In this document: piece after piece, positions 7,242 to 10,418 of the stretch
Layout: each line of letters opens with the position of its first letter
Position numbering within the stretch: the stretch's first letter is position 1
Assembly: GCA_022823105.1 (NCBI GenBank)
Contig: JAJDXU010000239.1
Coordinates: 1 to 10,418 of the forward strand
Source: Dehalococcoidia bacterium
Lineage (GTDB): Bacteria > Chloroflexota > Dehalococcoidia > Lucifugimonadales > UBA3495
Direction: 5' to 3'
Length of the DNA stretch: 10,418 nucleotides
Program-made: the position numbers and the translations under genes
Notes under the pieces: model-generated
Told to the model about the DNA's origin: nothing
What the model saw: only the letters and a program-made list of their open reading frames with translations
The model's database searches: none

Positions 7242-8126
7242 TCAGCCGTCGGCCACCGGGGCAGGGTCTTCCGCCTCGCGGCGGCCGTTCAATCGGGCCG
7301 CTTCGGGCCGCTGCGTCCGGCTGTTGCCCAGGTAGGCGCGAATCACCTCGGGATCTTGCTGGACATCTTCCATGGCGCCCTCGCTTAGCACCTTGCCCAG
7401 GTGCAGCACGGTGACCGTCTGCGCGAACTGGCGCACAAAGTCCATGTCGTGCTCCACGACCAGGATGGACCGATCCCCACCGATGGACTGCAACAACTCG
7501 CCGGTGCGGTCGCGCTCCCGGCGGGTCATGCCAGCCACGGGTTCGTCGAGCAGCAGGAGTTTGGGTTCCTGCACCAGAAGCATCCCGATCTCCAACCACT
7601 GCTTTTCGCCGTGAGACAAGCCGCCGGCAACATCCTTGGAGCGATGGGACAGGCCCACTTGTTCCAGCGTGTCTACGATTCGGTCGCCGTCGTTGCGCCG
7701 CAGTTTCCCCAGGAGTCCGGTGATTCGACTGCGAAAACCGAGCATCACCTCAAGATTCTGGTAAACGGTCAGGCTGGAATATACGGACGGGGTCTGGAAC
7801 TTCCGTCCCACGCCCAGCCGCACCATGTGGTGTTCCTGCCGCCGGCTGAGGTCGGTCGTTCCGTCGAAGACGATGCGCCCCCTGGTGGGCTTGGACTTGC
7901 CCGTGATCACGTCGATCAACGTCGTCTTGCCCGCGCCGTTGGGGCCGATGAGGAAGCGCATCTCGCCATAGCCGATGGAAAAATCCAACTCGTCAAGCAC
8001 GGTGAAACCATCGAAGCTCACCGTCAGGCTCTCCACCGACAGGATCGGTTTGTTTGCCTCGGACGCGGGTCGGGACCCATTGGCGCCGGACGCGGCGGCG
8101 GCTTGTTGCGGCCGGTTGCTGATCAT
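7242..8126 (-). CDS. urtD: Urea ABC transporter ATP-binding protein UrtD
   Basis: The second cytoplasmic ATPase of the urea importer, 294 residues. Visible: Walker A GPNGAGKTT at 61-69, Q-loop Gln111 (GRKFQTPSVY), the atypical signature LSHGEKQWLEIGM starting at 170, which is characteristic of UrtD, Walker B LLLLDEP at 190-196, and switch His226 (VVEHDMDFV). It has two low-complexity extensions: an Ala/Gln/Ser-rich N-terminus of about 26 residues and a charged C-terminal tail of about 25 residues after AYLGNS; the core alone would be about 245 residues. The start ATG overlaps the urtC stop as ATGA and has GGAG 7 nt upstream, so it is well supported despite the extension. Confidence 0.96.
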   Translation of the reverse strand: MISNRPQQAAAASGANGSRPASEANKPILSVESLTVSFDGFTVLDELDFSIGYGEMRFLIGPNGAGKTTLIDVITGKSKPTRGRIVFDGTTDLSRRQEHHMVRLGVGRKFQTPSVYSSLTVYQNLEVMLGFRSRITGLLGKLRRNDGDRIVDTLEQVGLSHRSKDVAGGLSHGEKQWLEIGMLLVQEPKLLLLDEPVAGMTRRERDRTGELLQSIGGDRSILVVEHDMDFVRQFAQTVTVLHLGKVLSEGAMEDVQQDPEVIRAYLGNSRTQRPEAARLNGRREAEDPAPVADG

Positions 8127-9265
8127 TGCCGTGCTCCGGGAATGCGCTCGCGTACCACGCTGCGAATTTGCTCACGCGATAGCCACCAGGGGCGTTGCCA
8201 GCCCTCGCCTCGAAGCAGGCCCATGATGCCCGCCGGAAACAGCAGCACAGCGCCGATGAACAACAGACCGAGGAAGTACTGCCACACTGCGGGGAAGGAC
8301 TCGCTCAATCCACTCTTGGCGCCGTTGACCACGATGGCGCCGATGATCGCGCCGAGCAGCACGCCGCGCCCGCCCACGGCCACCCAGATGGCGATCTCGA
8401 TGGACGGGACGATGCCCATCATCGAAGGGGAGATGATCCCCACTTGCGGGGTGAACAGCGCGCCGGCCACGCCGGCCATGCCAGCCGACAGCGCGAATAC
8501 GATCGTTTTCAAGACCGCCGGATCATAGCCGGAAAACCGGACTCGATTCTCGTCGTCGCGCATGGCGACCAGCAGGCGGCCCAGACGCGATGAGATCAGC
8601 CACCAGCACAGCAGATACGCAACGACGAGCACGGCCACGCTGGCGTAGTACAGGATCATCTGCATTGATGGGGCGTTCAGCGAATGGCCGAAGATGGTGG
8701 TGTAGTTGGTGATACCGTTGGTGCCGCCGGTGTACGCTTGCTGGCCGATAAACAGGATGCTGACGATCAACGCCAGCGCCTGGGTGATCAGCGCAAAGTA
8801 AACGCCGGTGATGCGGCTGCGGAACACCAGGTAGCCAATCCCGCCGGCCAGCGCTGCCGGCACTATGAAGGTCATCGGGATGGCGAACCACGCATATTTG
8901 AAGGGCGCCCAGAAGATGGGCAACTCGGTGAGGCCGCTCCAAAACATGAAGTCGGGCAGTTTGCCGCCGGCCGATTCCAGCTTCAGGAACATCGCCATAG
9001 CGTAGCCGCCCAGGCCGAAGAACACGCCGTGGCCCAGGCTCAGCATGCCAGCGTATCCCCAGATCAGGTTGAGTGACAGGGCCAGGATCGCGAAGGTCAG
9101 GAACTTACCCAACAGGGCGACGCGAAAGTCCGACAGTACGGTGGGCGCGAGCAACAGCACCGCGAGCATGAACACTGGACCGAACCATGTCCCGATGGCG
9201 GGATGTATCCGGACGGGCGCAGAGACGATTCGGACGGCATCCATGATTGATGACCTGGTCGTCAT
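8123..9265 (-). CDS. urtC: Urea ABC transporter permease UrtC
   Basis: One of the two membrane subunits forming the urea channel (branched-chain amino acid permease superfamily). The 380-residue protein has many hydrophobic segments and UrtC-specific sequence: NLIWGYAGMLSLGHGVFFGLGG-type block near residues 65-85, AYTGGTNGITNYTTIFG, the loop LLVAMRDDENRVRFSGYDP, then PQVGIISPSMMGIVPSIE and WVAVGGRGVLLGAIIGA, the ATPase-contact region. The N-terminal 25 or so residues are not strongly hydrophobic. Start choice: ATG at 9265, 7 nt after the urtB stop; the ATG at 9244 (Met8) is also possible, and neither has a strong ribosome site. It ends in an ATGA overlap with urtD. Confidence 0.96.
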   Translation of the reverse strand: MTTRSSIMDAVRIVSAPVRIHPAIGTWFGPVFMLAVLLLAPTVLSDFRVALLGKFLTFAILALSLNLIWGYAGMLSLGHGVFFGLGGYAMAMFLKLESAGGKLPDFMFWSGLTELPIFWAPFKYAWFAIPMTFIVPAALAGGIGYLVFRSRITGVYFALITQALALIVSILFIGQQAYTGGTNGITNYTTIFGHSLNAPSMQMILYYASVAVLVVAYLLCWWLISSRLGRLLVAMRDDENRVRFSGYDPAVLKTIVFALSAGMAGVAGALFTPQVGIISPSMMGIVPSIEIAIWVAVGGRGVLLGAIIGAIVVNGAKSGLSESFPAVWQYFLGLLFIGAVLLFPAGIMGLLRGEGWQRPWWLSREQIRSVVRERIPGARQ

Positions 9266-9272
9266 GGTCCGG

Positions 9273-10169
9273 CTACCGTCCCTTGGCCCGCATCAGGCCG
9301 GCCGGTCTCCACTGCAGGAACAGGATCACCATGGCGAACACCAACACCTTGCCGACCACGGCGGTGGTCCCGAATTCGAACAGGGTGTTGAGCATCCCGA
9401 TGATCAGCGCAGCCAGGATCGTTCCGGGAACCTGTCCGAGGCCGCCAAGGATGACGACAATGAATGCGTCCACGATGTAGAAAGTTCCCAGTGATGGGCC
9501 GATGGGTCCGATGAGAGTGAGGGCACAGCCGGCGATGCCGGCCAGGCCGGAACCCAAGGCGAAGGTGAAACTGTCGACGCGGCGGGTGGACACGCCCAAG
9601 CTGGAAGCCATTTCGCGGTTCTGCATCACTCCGCGCATCCTGCGCCCCTCGCTGGAACGGTACATATACCAGTAGAGTCCGCCTATGCAAGCGGTGACCA
9701 GGCCGAGGATGAATATGCGCTTCATGGGGAGGACGAGGTCAGAGGACATGGTAACCGCGCCGCCCAACCAGGATGGAGCCACGACCTGCACGTTGGGAGC
9801 GCCAAAAATCGAACGGGCCAGTTGTTGAAGGAACAGGCCGACTCCCCAGGTCGCCAGCAGGGTGTCCAGAGGGCGGCGGTAAAGGAATCGAATCAGGGCG
9901 TTCTCCACCAGGTAACCGGCCGCTCCTGCAATCACGAAAGACGCGGGTATGGCGATCAGGAAGGTGACACTCGACTGGGCGTCGCCGGTGAATCGGAGGG
10001 CGGCCTGCTGCAGCGCATACGTGGTGTATGCGCCTATCATGATGAACTCGCCGTGCGCCAGGTTGATGACGTTCATCAACCCGAACGACAGGGATAGTCC
10101 CAAAGCGATCAGCAGCAGGATTGAGCTCAAGCTGAGCCCATTGAACAGTTGTGATGCCCAAACTTCCAT
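9273..10169 (-). CDS. urtB: Urea ABC transporter permease UrtB
   Basis: The partner membrane subunit of the urea importer, 298 residues. It belongs to the short form without the long N-terminal periplasmic extension found in some proteobacterial UrtB proteins. It begins with LFNGLSLSSILLLIALGLSL-type hydrophobic sequence and the block NVINLAHGEFIMIGAYTTY at about 33-51. It continues with RRPLDTLLATWGVGLFLQQ, RGVMQNREMASSLGV, and DAFIVVILGGLGQVPGTILAALIIG, the conserved permease loop that contacts the ATPases. It ends WRPAGLMRAKGR, a typical UrtB end. The ATG at 10169 fits homologue starts, though no good Shine-Dalgarno is seen upstream. It follows urtA by about 135 nt and precedes urtC by 7 nt. 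Confidence 0.96.
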   Translation of the reverse strand: MEVWASQLFNGLSLSSILLLIALGLSLSFGLMNVINLAHGEFIMIGAYTTYALQQAALRFTGDAQSSVTFLIAIPASFVIAGAAGYLVENALIRFLYRRPLDTLLATWGVGLFLQQLARSIFGAPNVQVVAPSWLGGAVTMSSDLVLPMKRIFILGLVTACIGGLYWYMYRSSEGRRMRGVMQNREMASSLGVSTRRVDSFTFALGSGLAGIAGCALTLIGPIGPSLGTFYIVDAFIVVILGGLGQVPGTILAALIIGMLNTLFEFGTTAVVGKVLVFAMVILFLQWRPAGLMRAKGR

Positions 10170-10210
10170 AATGTGGCCGTAGAGGAGTTTGAGGTTTCGG
10201 AGGTGGGTGC

Positions 10211-10249
10211 GTGGATGGCGTTCTGCCGATATGGCGTGAAGCCATCCGC
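10211..10249 (-). promoter_or_regulatory. Hairpin in the urtA-urtB gap, urtB-proximal
   Basis: A perfect 7-bp inverted repeat, GGATGGC at 10213-10219 and GCCATCC at 10241-10247, with a 21-nt loop. The loop contains a second ATGGC (10231-10235) that could instead pair with the same GCCAT arm (10241-10245) across 5 nt, so two exclusive hairpins are possible. It lies about 40 nt upstream of the urtB start. No T-tract follows, so it is not a standard terminator. The role is inferred only. Confidence 0.4.
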
Positions 10250-10262
10250 TGATGTTGGCGTT

Positions 10263-10290
10263 CGGGGCGGCTCGATTGCGGGTCGCCCCG
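10263..10290 (-). promoter_or_regulatory. GC-rich hairpin just downstream of urtA
   Basis: A perfect 7-bp stem (CGGGGCG at 10263-10269 with CGCCCCG at 10284-10290), with partly paired inner bases and a short loop. It begins 14 nt after the urtA stop codon. No run of T follows it on the minus strand. Stable hairpins directly after a binding-protein gene are known in ABC-transporter operons to raise the amount of binding protein relative to the membrane subunits; that role here is inference. Confidence 0.5.
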
Positions 10291-10304
10291 AGTGGCGGGC
10301 GCTG

Positions 10305-10418
10305 TTACTGTGCCAGTTCCCGAAGGCCGGCGGCCCAGGCGTAAGTGTCCAGGTAGGGGTCCGGTACAACGGGCGCGCCGGAGTTCCAGATCTCGTCGAT
10401 CTGCCCGTCATCGCGCAC
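10305..10418 (-). CDS. urtA: Urea ABC transporter substrate-binding protein UrtA, C-terminal 37 residues (partial)
   Basis: The minus-strand frame entering from the window edge reads 37 codons to a TAA at 10305-10307. The peptide contains RDDGQIDEIWNSGAPVVPDPY and ends WAAGLRELAQ, matching the C-terminal end of UrtA-type urea-binding proteins (DGQ...IVW... P.PY, then W and a short helix). Most of the gene, including any export signal, lies outside the window. Position directly before urtB supports the call. The family role is to bind urea outside the membrane and deliver it to UrtBC. Confidence 0.85.
   Translation of the reverse strand: MRDDGQIDEIWNSGAPVVPDPYLDTYAWAAGLRELAQ

Noticed and set aside
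7234..7599. N-terminal extension of urtE by 122 codons
   Set aside because: Arg/Gly/Pro-rich translation overlapping urtD in another frame; the ABC core starts normally at 7233.
7401..8528. Plus-strand open frame of 375 codons opposite urtD and urtC
   Set aside because: Antisense shadow of two clear ABC transporter genes, spanning their junction, with no family resemblance.

Overview
The window is a single-direction nitrogen-acquisition cluster on the minus strand of a fairly GC-rich bacterium (about 60% G+C by eye). Read 5'->3' on the minus strand, from high to low coordinates, the order is: the tail of urtA, then urtB, urtC, urtD and urtE (urea ABC transporter), a type I glutamine synthetase gene (glnA), ureA, ureB and ureC (urease structural subunits), and ureF, ureG and ureD (urease maturation factors). 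At the low-coordinate end, on the plus strand, lies a frameshifted and truncated remnant of a Tn3-family transposase that runs off the window edge.

From urtB to ureD the genes are packed with gaps of 1 to 36 nt or short overlaps. Most have a visible Shine-Dalgarno sequence, and I see no promoter or terminator between them, so they probably form one transcript. The only sizeable non-coding gap in the cluster is the roughly 135 nt between urtA and urtB, which holds two strong hairpins. The leader of the operon is upstream of urtA and outside the window, so its nitrogen regulation cannot be read here.

Functionally the genes form a complete route. Urea is bound outside the cell by UrtA, imported by UrtBCDE, and hydrolysed by the nickel enzyme UreABC after maturation by UreFGD. 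The ammonia can then be fixed by the co-encoded glutamine synthetase. All recognised catalytic and metal-binding residues of UreC are present. No ureE (nickel chaperone) gene is present; the ureABCFGD order without ureE is the arrangement known from actinobacteria such as mycobacteria. The glutamine synthetase resembles the actinobacterial GlnA2 / GSI-alpha type and lacks the adenylylation tyrosine. Together these suggest an actinobacterium or a Chloroflexota-like lineage, but the taxonomy is inference only.

This is mostly a well-understood system. The points worth a second look are the placement of glnA between transporter and urease, the hairpins between urtA and urtB, a duplicated translation-initiation context at urtC and urtE, and the decayed transposon at the operon end.
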